From: Rathayibacter sp. VKM Ac-2754
GTDB lineage: Bacteria; Actinomycetota; Actinomycetes; Actinomycetales; Microbacteriaceae
Length of the DNA stretch: 58,594 bases
Direction of reading: 5' to 3'
Assembly (NCBI RefSeq): GCF_009807095.1
Contig: NZ_WUCC01000015.1
Span: forward strand, 1-58,594
The position numbers and the translations under genes were made by a program. The notes below the pieces were generated by a model. The model worked only from the letters and a program-made list of their open reading frames with translations. It was not told the DNA's origin and searched no databases. Positions 51,901 through 58,594 of this stretch are shown here, piece after piece. Each line of letters begins with the position of its first letter. Position 1 is the stretch's first letter.

Positions 51901-52601
51901 AGCAGCCCCCGCTCGATGATGGTGCGGACGTTCGCGTCCTCGAGGATCTCGACGCGGTGGCCCGGGGTCGAGACGAAGATGCGGCCGGCGCCCCACCGGC
52001 GGGTCCAGATCGCGGGCGAGGTGATCGGGCGGTGCCACGGGTCCCACGGGCGGACGGCCTGGGTGGTGGTCGCCAGCACGTCGTTGTAGTCGTCGTGCAG
52101 CACCCAGTACTGCTCGGTGGTCAGCTCGAAGTCGCCGATGCCCTGCGTGATCGGATGGTCGGCGGCGGCCGGCGTCATCTCGATCCGGTGCGGCACGTAG
52201 TTGTCGGACTGCTCGCCGGTGCGCTCGTCGGGGTGCTTGCCGGGGTGCGAGGCGAACTGACCGCCGATCAGCTGGAGGTAGTCGGCGGTGCTGCGGTACG
52301 AGTCCGCGATGCCGCCGTGCCAGCCGGCCAGACCGGTGCCGTTCTCGATCGCGGTGCGGAGGCCCACGAACTCGGGCCACTCGATCGACGTCATCGTGTT
52401 CGCCTGCACGATCAGGTCGACGGTGCGGAGGTACTCCTCGTCGGCGTAGACGGCGGTCGACTCCTCGACGCGCACCTCGAAGCCGTTCTCGGCGAGGAAG
52501 GGAAGGAACAGCTCGGTCGCCTCGACGGGCTGGTGCCCGTCCCACCCGCCGCGGACGACGAGCGCCCTCTTCACGGGGGAGGTCGGTGTGGGGTCGGTCA
52601 T
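51885..52601 (-). CDS. ThuA-like domain protein
   Basis: 238 residues. ThuA-like fold: ALVVRGGWDGHQPVEATELF at the start, LIVQANTMTSIEWPEF, NGTGLAGWHGGIADSYR (the GWHGG nucleophile-elbow region) and GGQFASHPGKH, then GAGRIFVSTPGHRVEILED. It differs in these motifs from the 3756 paralogue, belonging to the GWHGG subtype. ATG behind GAGGAC. First gene of the operon, divergent from the LacI gene with two similar operators between. Confidence 0.87.
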   Translation of the reverse strand: MTDPTPTSPVKRALVVRGGWDGHQPVEATELFLPFLAENGFEVRVEESTAVYADEEYLRTVDLIVQANTMTSIEWPEFVGLRTAIENGTGLAGWHGGIADSYRSTADYLQLIGGQFASHPGKHPDERTGEQSDNYVPHRIEMTPAAADHPITQGIGDFELTTEQYWVLHDDYNDVLATTTQAVRPWDPWHRPITSPAIWTRRWGAGRIFVSTPGHRVEILEDANVRTIIERGLLWASR

Positions 52602-52646
52602 CGTCGTCCTCGCTTGGCGGGCGGATCGCTCCGCGTTCGTCCTCGA

Positions 52647-52658
52647 ACTTGCGCAAGT
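52647..52658. promoter_or_regulatory. LacI-type operator upstream of the ThuA-like gene
   Basis: ACTTGCGCAAGT is a perfect 12-bp palindrome with core TTGCGCAA, 46 bp upstream of the ThuA-like start. It shares its core with the site at 52742-52755. Confidence 0.65.
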
Positions 52659-52741
52659 CGCATGGTCTGCGGCAGGGCGTCCGATCATTCTGCCGGTGCT
52701 CATGACCGCGGGCAAGGGCGAGGCGGCTCGGGAGTGACCAC

Positions 52742-52755
52742 TAGTTGCGCAACTA
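52742..52755. promoter_or_regulatory. LacI-type operator upstream of the LacI gene
   Basis: TAGTTGCGCAACTA is a perfect 14-bp palindrome, 21 bp before the LacI ATG. Together with 52647-52658 it suggests autoregulation and repression of the operon, possibly through a DNA loop of about 96 bp between centres. Confidence 0.7.
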
Positions 52756-52776
52756 CCGGGCGGGTACGGTGGGCGG

Positions 52777-53814
52777 ATGGACGGCACCGACGAGACTCCG
52801 CGGCCCACGATGGCCCGCATCGCCGAGCTCGCGGCGACGAGTGTGCCGACCGTCTCGAAGGTGCTCAACGGAGGCACGGACGTGTCGGAGGCGACGCGCT
52901 TGCGGGTGATGGCGGTGGCGCACGAGCTCGGCTACCGGAGGCGGCCGAAGCTCCGCCCGCCGGTCGAGGATCCGCGGGTCGTCGGCATCGTCGACGTGGT
53001 CGTCAGCCACCTCGGCGGCAGCTGGATCGGCCCTGTCCTCGGCGGGATCGAGGAGGAGGCGTCGGCTGCGGGGGTCGACCTCGTGCTCACCCGCGCGCGG
53101 CCCGACGGCGGCTGGGTCAGCCGCCTCCTGCGCCGGACCTCCCTCGGCGCGATCGTCGTGCTGGTCGACGTCTCGCCGGCCCAGCTGCACCTGCTGACGA
53201 GCGCCGACATCCCCGTCGTCGTCGTCGATCCGAGCACCCGGCCGCCGGCGGATGTGGCGAGCATCGGCGCCACCAACTGGGACGGCGGGCGGATGGCGGC
53301 CGAGCACCTGCTCGGTCTGGGTCACCGGCGGATCGGGATCCTCGGCGGGGCTCGAACCCAGCTCTACAGCAGCGCGCGGATCGACGGCTTCGGCACGGCG
53401 CTCCGCGCGGCGGGCGTCTCGGGCGCCCGCGTCGCCTACTGCGACTGGGATCGCGAGCGGGCCCGGGCGGCGGCGGGCGCGATGCTGGACGCCTCCGACC
53501 CGCCCACCGCCTTCTTCGCCTGCTCCGACGTCATGGCCCTCGGTGTCTACGAGGCCGCCGACGACGCCGGTCTGCGGATCCCGGAGGACCTGAGCGTGAT
53601 CGGATTCGACGATGTGCAGGAGGCGGCGTGGGCGACGCCGCCGATGACGACCGTGCAGCAGCCGATCGCCGAGATGGGCGCGGCGGCCTTCCGGATGCTG
53701 CACCAGGCGCACCGCTCGTCGCGGCCGCTGTCGTCGAGCGCGACGCGGATGGAGCTGGAGACGCGTCTGATCGAGCGGGCCTCTGTGGCGGCGCCGCGCG
53801 GGGCGGCGGGCTGA
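52777..53814 (+). CDS. LacI-family transcriptional regulator
   Basis: 345 residues. Helix-turn-helix TMARIAELAATSVPTVSKVL (about 11-30) with hinge YRRRPKLRPP, then a sugar-binding effector domain: VVGIVDVVVSHLGGSWIGPVLGGIEEE, IGATNWDGGRMAAEHLLGLGHRRIGILGG, and LSVIGFDDVQEAAWATPPMTTVQQP. The hinge lacks the common LacI-type YxPNxxAR pattern and is rich in Arg/Lys/Pro. Divergent from the ThuA-oxidoreductase operon, which it probably represses. Confidence 0.9.
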   Translation: MDGTDETPRPTMARIAELAATSVPTVSKVLNGGTDVSEATRLRVMAVAHELGYRRRPKLRPPVEDPRVVGIVDVVVSHLGGSWIGPVLGGIEEEASAAGVDLVLTRARPDGGWVSRLLRRTSLGAIVVLVDVSPAQLHLLTSADIPVVVVDPSTRPPADVASIGATNWDGGRMAAEHLLGLGHRRIGILGGARTQLYSSARIDGFGTALRAAGVSGARVAYCDWDRERARAAAGAMLDASDPPTAFFACSDVMALGVYEAADDAGLRIPEDLSVIGFDDVQEAAWATPPMTTVQQPIAEMGAAAFRMLHQAHRSSRPLSSSATRMELETRLIERASVAAPRGAAG

Positions 53815-53825
53815 GGTTCGGACGC

Positions 53826-53998
53826 ACTTCCGGCTCGTGAAATCCGGTTCGGCTCGCAGGATTCGGCGGTTCTCTCGAGCCGAAGCGGGTTCTGCGAGCC
53901 GAAGCGGGTCCGGAGGTGCCTCGGGCTCGTTGAATCCGGTTCGGCTCTTAGAAATCGGCGGTTCTCGCGAGCCGAACACGATTCGACGAGCCGGAGGT
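53826..53998. repeat. Family B palindromes (two units) at a convergent junction
   Basis: Units built on CCGGCTCGTGAAATCCGGTTCGG / CCGAAGCGGGTTCTGCGAGCC and CGGGCTCGTTGAATCCGGTTCGG / CGAGCCGAACACG. They fill the 201-bp gap between the LacI and DoxX 3' ends. Confidence 0.8.
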
Positions 53999-54015
53999 GC
54001 TGCGGGGGCCCGGCG

Positions 54016-54471
54016 TCAGCGGCGGCGGCGCAGCAGGGCGTCGACCGAGAGGCGGCCGGCGCCGGTGAGAGCGAGCGCCGCGGATCCGGCGGCCAGGACG
54101 AGGACGAACTCGATCCCGCCGGTCGCCGCGAAGAAGCCGTTCGGCAGGTGGACGACGACGAGCGCGACGAGTGCGGTGATCGCGAGGCCGGCGGCGGCGA
54201 TCCGGGTCAGGAGGCCGACGATGACCGCAGCGCCGGCGAGCAGCTCGGTGAACGCCGCCACGGGGGCGAGGACGGCCGCGAACGGTATGCCCATCGCTCC
54301 GAAGCCCTCGGTCGTCGCGGCGAGACCGTCGACCGCGACCTTCTGCCAGCCGTGGGCGAGGAAGACGGCGCCCAGCGCGACGCGGAGGACGAGGAGGCCG
54401 AGCGACGATCCGAGCGGAGCGGCCCGGTGGGTCGTGGGAGCGGCGGGGGCGTGGTCGAGCGTGGCGGTCAT
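54016..54471 (-). CDS. DoxX family membrane protein
   Basis: 151 residues from ATG 54471 behind GGAAGG. A disordered N terminus (TLDHAPAAPTTHRAAP) leads to four membrane segments: LGLLVLRVALGAVFLAHGWQK, then FAAVLAPVAAFTELLAGAAVIVG, IAAAGLAITALVALVVVHL and FVLVLAAGSAALAL. DoxX proteins are small redox- or thiol-linked membrane proteins. Isolated gene; a longer upstream frame lacks family features. Confidence 0.87.
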   Translation of the reverse strand: MTATLDHAPAAPTTHRAAPLGSSLGLLVLRVALGAVFLAHGWQKVAVDGLAATTEGFGAMGIPFAAVLAPVAAFTELLAGAAVIVGLLTRIAAAGLAITALVALVVVHLPNGFFAATGGIEFVLVLAAGSAALALTGAGRLSVDALLRRRR

Positions 54472-54627
54472 GGCGGGCCTTCCGGTCGGAGCGGATCTCG
54501 AGGGGGAGTCGTGCACGCCGTCGTGCCTGTGAACGACCGTAGGCAGCCCCGGTCGCTCCCGCCGTTCCGTGGAGTGGACACTGAGAACTCGCACAGGCCC
54601 CGCTCAGTCGCGGTCGCTCGCGGAGCA

Positions 54628-54710
54628 CCTCGGGCTCGCGGGATCGCGTTCGGCTCGTCGGATCCGGCGAATCCAGCGAGCCGGACGTGGTCCTGCGAGC
54701 CGGAGCTCGG
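54628..54710. repeat. Family B palindrome after the GH2 gene
   Basis: One unit: CTCGGGCTCGCGGGATCGCG and TTCGGCTCGTCGGATCC, answered by CCAGCGAGCCGGACG and CCTGCGAGCCGGAG. It sits directly beyond the GH2 stop on the minus strand. Confidence 0.75.
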
Positions 54711-54712
54711 CG

Positions 54713-57118
54713 TCAGGCGACCGTCAGCTCCACCACCGCGTCGGCCAGTCCCTCCGCCGACGCGCGCACCGTCACGGTGCCCGGCCCCGTCGGCCGGACG
54801 ATCGCCAGCGCGCGCCCGTCGAACGTCGTCCGCGTCGCGGCGTCGAAGCGCTCGGTCGTCGCCGGAGCGCCGCTGCCGTAGCCCGCGAGCACGGCGGCTC
54901 CGTCGACCGTGACCGTCACGGCGCGGTCGTCGCCGGTGACCAGCACGCCGTTCTCGCCGCGGAGCTCCAGCGACACGAACGCGAGATCCTCGTCGCCGGC
55001 CTCGAGCGCCGACCGGTCGGCCGAGGCGACGAGCCGCACCGCCCCGGTCGCCGTCCGGAGCTCGGTGCGGCCGGTCTCGACTCCGCCGCACAGCGCAACG
55101 GCGACGAGCGTGCCCGGTCGGTAGGTCGTCTCGAGCGTCGCCAGCATCGGGCGGACCCCGCCGACCGTCGCGCGGGCCACCTCGACATCGTCCAGGAGCA
55201 GCGCGACCTCGTCCGCGTCGGCCGCCACTTCGACGGTCACGGGGCGGCCCTCGGAGCCGGGCCAGGTCCAGGACGAGACGGAGTCGCTCCACGCCCACGG
55301 CGACTGCATGGTGATCGAGTGGCCGTGGTGCTCGGGGCGGAGCACCGCGATCGCCGGCTCGGAGCGCAGGCCCCACACGATCTCGCGGTAGTACGAGACC
55401 GGGCGCCGGTGCCCCGTGATGTCGAGGTCGCCGCACCAGGCGGTGAGGTACGGGAACTCGCGCTCGAGGGCGCCGTTCGCGGCCGGGTCCTCGGCGTACG
55501 AGGTGGCGCCGATGCCGACCTCGCCGAGGTAGTCCCAGCCGGTCCAGGTGAAGTCGCCGATCACGTTCGGGTTCGCGAGCACCATCGGCCAGAGGTCGCC
55601 GATCCGCGACGGGAAGGTCTCGGAGCCGACGATCACGCGGTGCGGGAACGTCTCGGCATCCGCGGCGTAGCGCCCGTCGGCGTAGTTGAGGCCGAGCACG
55701 TCGAGCACCGAGCTCGACTCGGCCGTGCGCCGGGTCACGGCGTCGGAGGAGCCGATCGCGCTCATCATGTCGGCGCCCGACTCGCCCATCAGCTCGTTCA
55801 GGCCCTGCTCGGCCTGGAGGATGTCGTCCAGCTCGTCGAGGACGGTGAGGGCCGCGTTCACTCCGTTGGTCACGGGCCTGGTCGGGTCGAGCGAGCGGAC
55901 GTGCTCGGCGAGGTCGCGCGCCTGCACCGCGCCGTGGGGCGTCCCGGCCTCGACGATCTCGTTGCCGATCGAGTACATGATCACGCTGGGGTGGTTGTAG
56001 TCCTTCGCGACCATCGACTCGAGGTCGGCCCGCCACCACTGGGCGAAGTCGAGGGCGTAGTCGTAGTCGGTCTTGCCGCGCGCCCACATGTCGAACGCCT
56101 CGTCCATCACGAGCATCCCGAGGCGGTCGCAGGCGTCGAGCATCGACGGCGACGCCGGGTTGTGCGCGGTGCGGATGGCGTTGAAGCCCGCCTCCTTGAG
56201 CAGCTCGATGCGGCGGAACTCCGCCCGTGCGATCGACGCCGCCCCGAGAGGCCCGTTGTCGCTGTGGAGGCAGGCGCCGCGCAGCAGCACCGGCTCGCCG
56301 TTGATCCGCAGGCCCTTGCGCGGGTCGACGGTCACGGTGCGGATGCCGTGCACCGTCCTGACGGCCGCCTCGCCGATCGTCGTCGTCGCCGTGTAGAGGT
56401 GCGGCGACTCGACGCTCCAGAGCTCGGGCTGCTGCACGTACAGGCGCTGGCGCACCACCGCGGTGCGGCCCGGCGCGACGGTGACCGGCGTCCGCTCGGT
56501 CTCAACCACGCGCGCTCCGGAGGCGAGGCTCGTCTCGACGGTGCGGTTCGCGGTGACGAGGCCGCGGTTGACGACGCTGGTGACCACCTCGACGACGGCC
56601 TGGTCGTCCTCGACGCGCACCGTCGTGATGCGCACGCCGTCGGGCTCGATGTGCGTCGGCTCGTCGACGTGCAGCAGCACGGGACGGTGCAGTCCGGCGC
56701 CGGCGTACCAGCGGGTGTCCTGCCCCGAGCGGACCTCGATCCTCAGGGTGTTGGTCGCGCCGAAGCGGAGGAACGGGGTCAGCTCGACGAAGAAGCGCGC
56801 GAAGCCGTCGGCCCGGTTGCCGACGAACTCGTCGTTGAGGAAGACCATGGCGTGCCGGAACGCCCCCTGGACCTCGAGCCGGACCAACCGGCCGGCCCAC
56901 TCCTCCGGGACCTCGAACCGCTTGAGGTAGCTGAAGGCGCCGGCGGGGTAGTAGGCGGCGCTGCCGGCGCCGGGCACGTCGGGCGCGCGCTCCGCGTCGC
57001 GCAGGGCGTCGTGCGGGAGGGTGACCGCGACGGCGTCATCGGCGCCCCTCTGAGCGGCGGCGAACGGCCCGCGGGGAGCCCTGACCGTCCAGTCGGCGGT
57101 GAACGGGGTGACGGTCAT
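54713..57118 (-). CDS. Glycoside hydrolase family 2 enzyme (beta-galactosidase/glucuronidase-like)
   Basis: 801 residues. Sugar-binding domain (GAFSYLKRFEVPEEWAG, VFLNDEFVGNRADGF), immunoglobulin-like domain, then a TIM barrel with RTAHNPASPSMLDACDRLGM, acid/base in MYSIGNEIVE (Glu387) and nucleophile in VIVGSETFPSR (Glu500). Further C-terminal beta domains follow, as in longer GH2 enzymes. No signal peptide, so it acts in the cytoplasm. Specificity among beta-galactosides, glucuronides and related sugars is not fixed by the visible residues. A palindrome GGAAACTGTTTCC lies 40 bp upstream, a possible operator. Confidence 0.9.
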   Translation of the reverse strand: MTVTPFTADWTVRAPRGPFAAAQRGADDAVAVTLPHDALRDAERAPDVPGAGSAAYYPAGAFSYLKRFEVPEEWAGRLVRLEVQGAFRHAMVFLNDEFVGNRADGFARFFVELTPFLRFGATNTLRIEVRSGQDTRWYAGAGLHRPVLLHVDEPTHIEPDGVRITTVRVEDDQAVVEVVTSVVNRGLVTANRTVETSLASGARVVETERTPVTVAPGRTAVVRQRLYVQQPELWSVESPHLYTATTTIGEAAVRTVHGIRTVTVDPRKGLRINGEPVLLRGACLHSDNGPLGAASIARAEFRRIELLKEAGFNAIRTAHNPASPSMLDACDRLGMLVMDEAFDMWARGKTDYDYALDFAQWWRADLESMVAKDYNHPSVIMYSIGNEIVEAGTPHGAVQARDLAEHVRSLDPTRPVTNGVNAALTVLDELDDILQAEQGLNELMGESGADMMSAIGSSDAVTRRTAESSSVLDVLGLNYADGRYAADAETFPHRVIVGSETFPSRIGDLWPMVLANPNVIGDFTWTGWDYLGEVGIGATSYAEDPAANGALEREFPYLTAWCGDLDITGHRRPVSYYREIVWGLRSEPAIAVLRPEHHGHSITMQSPWAWSDSVSSWTWPGSEGRPVTVEVAADADEVALLLDDVEVARATVGGVRPMLATLETTYRPGTLVAVALCGGVETGRTELRTATGAVRLVASADRSALEAGDEDLAFVSLELRGENGVLVTGDDRAVTVTVDGAAVLAGYGSGAPATTERFDAATRTTFDGRALAIVRPTGPGTVTVRASAEGLADAVVELTVA

Positions 57119-57157
57119 GGTGGATCCGATCGAGAGTGCGGGTGCGATCCTCAGTGA

Positions 57158-57170
57158 GGAAACTGTTTCC
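57158..57170. promoter_or_regulatory. Possible operator upstream of GH2
   Basis: GGAAAC-T-GTTTCC is a 6-bp-arm palindrome around an odd centre. It lies 40 bp before the GH2 ATG on the minus strand and overlaps the region where the promoter should be. Confidence 0.45.
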
Positions 57171-57270
57171 CTCTGTTTCGCAGCCTCTGCAGCCTAGGCG
57201 CGACGACGCGAGCGGGTCAACGCCCTCGCGCCTGGCCGGTCCTCGGTCGGCTCGTTCGCGCCTCACTCAC

Positions 57271-57320
57271 TCCTCGAAAGTTGCGGTAGTCGCGCTCGAC
57301 TACCGCGACTTTCGAGGAGT
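57271..57320. repeat. Family C hairpin
   Basis: Arms of 23 bp at 57271-57293 and 57298-57320 match at 22 positions with a 4-nt loop. The core AAGTYGCGGTAGTCGC is shared with 16335-16376, in reversed orientation. It lies downstream of the Lrp/AsnC gene. Confidence 0.75.
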
Positions 57321-57335
57321 CGCGCGCCGATCCGG

Positions 57336-57419
57336 TGCGATCTGCGGGTGATCCGCCCCGCCGGGAGCCGGTCGTGCGACGGAGAGCGCTCCCCGGCGCG
57401 CCGCACCTGCAGATCGCAC
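57336..57419. repeat. Widely spaced inverted repeat near the Lrp/AsnC 3' end
   Basis: GTGCGATCTGCGGGTG (57336-57351) and CACCTGCAGATCGCAC (57404-57419) match at 15 of 16 positions with a 52-nt loop. The loop has no frame. It could be a small mobile repeat or a structured terminator. Confidence 0.6.
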
Positions 57420-57434
57420 GATCGGCCCACGGAG

Positions 57435-57959
57435 TCAGCGGCCTCCGCTCCTCCGCCCGCCGCCCTCGCGGGTCTCCAGCGGCAGCACGACGTGCTCCTG
57501 CAGGTGCTGGTAGACCACCGACGTGCGGACGTCCGCGACCTCGCGGCGCTGGGTCAGCCCGTCGATGACGAAGGCGTAGAGGTCGTCATTGTCGCGGACG
57601 GCGACGTGGATGATGAAGTCCTCGTTGCCGGCGGTGACGAACAGGCCGACGGTCTCGTCGAGGCCGCTGACCCAGTCGCGGAACGCCTCGATCACCTCGC
57701 GCGACGGCGGACGGATGCGGACGGCGATGAGCGCCTGCACCGGCCGCCCGATCGACGGGAGATCGACCGCGAGGGTCGCCCGCACGATGACGCCGCGCTG
57801 GCGGAGGCTCCTGGTGCGGTCGAGCGCGGTCGTCGGACTCACGCCGACGGCCGCGGCGAGGTCGCGGTTCGTCATCCGTGCATCCGACTGCAGGAAGCGC
57901 AGTATCCGGATGTCGAGCTCGTCCAACGCGGCTCCGCGGCCGTTCCACTGGTCGTTCAT
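57435..57959 (-). CDS. Lrp/AsnC-family transcriptional regulator
   Basis: 174 residues. Winged helix: LDELDIRILRFLQSDARMTN, then LAAAVGVSPTTALDRTRSLRQRGVI (about 38-62). RAM effector domain follows: VQALIAVRIRPPSREVIEAF, VTAGNEDFIIHVAVRDNDDLY and a short Arg/Gly-rich tail. ATG 57959. It is divergent from the DUF2000 gene across 79 bp, a common Lrp-DUF2000 pair, and probably controls it in response to an amino acid. Confidence 0.92.
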   Translation of the reverse strand: MNDQWNGRGAALDELDIRILRFLQSDARMTNRDLAAAVGVSPTTALDRTRSLRQRGVIVRATLAVDLPSIGRPVQALIAVRIRPPSREVIEAFRDWVSGLDETVGLFVTAGNEDFIIHVAVRDNDDLYAFVIDGLTQRREVADVRTSVVYQHLQEHVVLPLETREGGGRRSGGR

Positions 57960-58038
57960 ACGGACATCCTGCGCTACTGCCGCCGTTGCGCTTATCTGTG
58001 GGGCGCCATCGCGTACAGAAGTAGACCCGAGGAGACCC

Positions 58039-58512
58039 ATGACCGAGCACGCCGCCACCCCCGTCGGATTCGCTCCCGACGAGATCGACACCTCGGCGCC
58101 CACCCGCGCCGCCCGCCTGAAGTGGGTGGTCGTCGTCGATGAGGCGCTGCCGCCCGGCCGGGCCGTCAACGCCGCGATCTGCGTGAGCGCGGCCACGACC
58201 GCCGGCGTCGCGGGGCTCCTGGGTCCGTCGGCGACCGACGCCTCGGGATCGACGCACCCCGGGATCCCCTGGGTGGGCTGCACCGTGCTCGCCGCCGACA
58301 CGGCGACCCTCCGCGCGATCCGGGCGAAGGCGATCGCGCACGAGGGCACCTTCGTCGCCGACATGCCCGCCGAGGCGCAGGCCATCCGGGTCTACGACGA
58401 CTACCGGGCCGTCGTGGCGACGACGGAGGAGTTCGACTACCTCGCCGTCAGCGTCGTCGGTCCGAAGAACCGCATCGCGAAGCTCGTGGACCGCCTGCCG
58501 CTGCTGCCGTAG
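58039..58512 (+). CDS. DUF2000 family protein
   Basis: 157 residues from ATG 58039 behind GAGGAG. Family features: KWVVVVDEALPPGRAVNAAI near residue 28 and VGCTVLAADTATLRAIRAKA, then EEFDYLAVSVVGPKNRIAKLVDRLPLLP at the end. The family resembles peptidyl-tRNA hydrolase II in fold but has no assigned reaction. Its partner regulator is the Lrp/AsnC gene. Only 82 bp of non-coding sequence remain before the window end. Confidence 0.85.
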   Translation: MTEHAATPVGFAPDEIDTSAPTRAARLKWVVVVDEALPPGRAVNAAICVSAATTAGVAGLLGPSATDASGSTHPGIPWVGCTVLAADTATLRAIRAKAIAHEGTFVADMPAEAQAIRVYDDYRAVVATTEEFDYLAVSVVGPKNRIAKLVDRLPLLP

Positions 58513-58594
58513 CCGTGCGCGTGCGGGTGCTGCGGCTCCTCCACAGGCGCTCCTCGAGGTCCGGTCTTCCGGTTCGAGCGGTCGGGCCGGTTGT

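Overview
The window is very GC-rich actinobacterial DNA with GTG/ATG starts, Shine-Dalgarno sites and many 4-bp ATGA/GTGA gene overlaps. The gene set (many LacI-family sugar loci, a lactococcin 972-type bacteriocin, a DtxR/IdeR-type iron box, GH91 fructan enzymes) and the abundant 'GGTCTCGATACGCC...GGCTACTCGACCAGC' palindromes point to a Microbacteriaceae member such as Rathayibacter, Curtobacterium or a relative. That placement is inference. No rRNA, tRNA, CRISPR array, IS element or prophage gene was seen.

Layout. 1-2370: surface phytase-like/beta-propeller protein, cut by the window edge. 2662-5678: ThuA-like/Gfo-Idh-MocA operon with a divergent LacI regulator. 5679-6469: palindrome cluster including a 149-bp tandem repeat. 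6470-10730: DUF2461 protein, SDR, ABC-F ATPase behind a leader-peptide attenuator, GNAT. 10803-14803: iron-siderophore ABC importer under a DtxR-type box. 14916-17185: TetR/SDR divergent pair and a tiny-peptide transcript. 17444-25878: alpha-galactoside locus (GH36, LacI, sugar ABC importer, second GH36/GH27-like enzyme). 26328-34858: fructan locus (LacI, ABC importer, GH32, two GH91 enzymes, a separate Tat-signal ORF). 35095-43408: MFS exporter, rhamnose genes rhaB and aldolase/dehydrogenase, DeoR regulator, AnsP-like permease, VOC protein. 43508-48185: WYL regulator, lactococcin 972-type bacteriocin with DUF1430 and ABC ATPase, two small proteins. 48517-53814: repeat-like hypothetical protein and a second ThuA-like/Gfo-Idh-MocA/LacI locus. 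54016-58512: DoxX, GH2, Lrp/AsnC and DUF2000.

The most coherent system is 26328-34858. An exported GH91 fructotransferase would cut inulin to difructose anhydride. The ABC importer would take it up, the cytoplasmic GH91 protein (closest in character to DFA-III hydrolases) would open the ring, and the GH32 enzyme would release fructose. Near-identical LacI-type operators (GCCAAAACGTTTTGGC and variants) lie at both promoter regions, and the GH32 promoter appears leaderless. The exported enzyme's Tat signal peptide is in a different frame from the enzyme, which is the main puzzle of the locus.

Three families of imperfect palindromes (A: GATACGCC/GAGTAG type; B: GGCTCGCGGAATC type; C: AAGTYGCGGTAGTCGC type) sit at gene 3' ends, and at nearly every convergent gene junction, but not in divergent promoter regions. 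They probably act as bidirectional terminators or mobile REP-like units.
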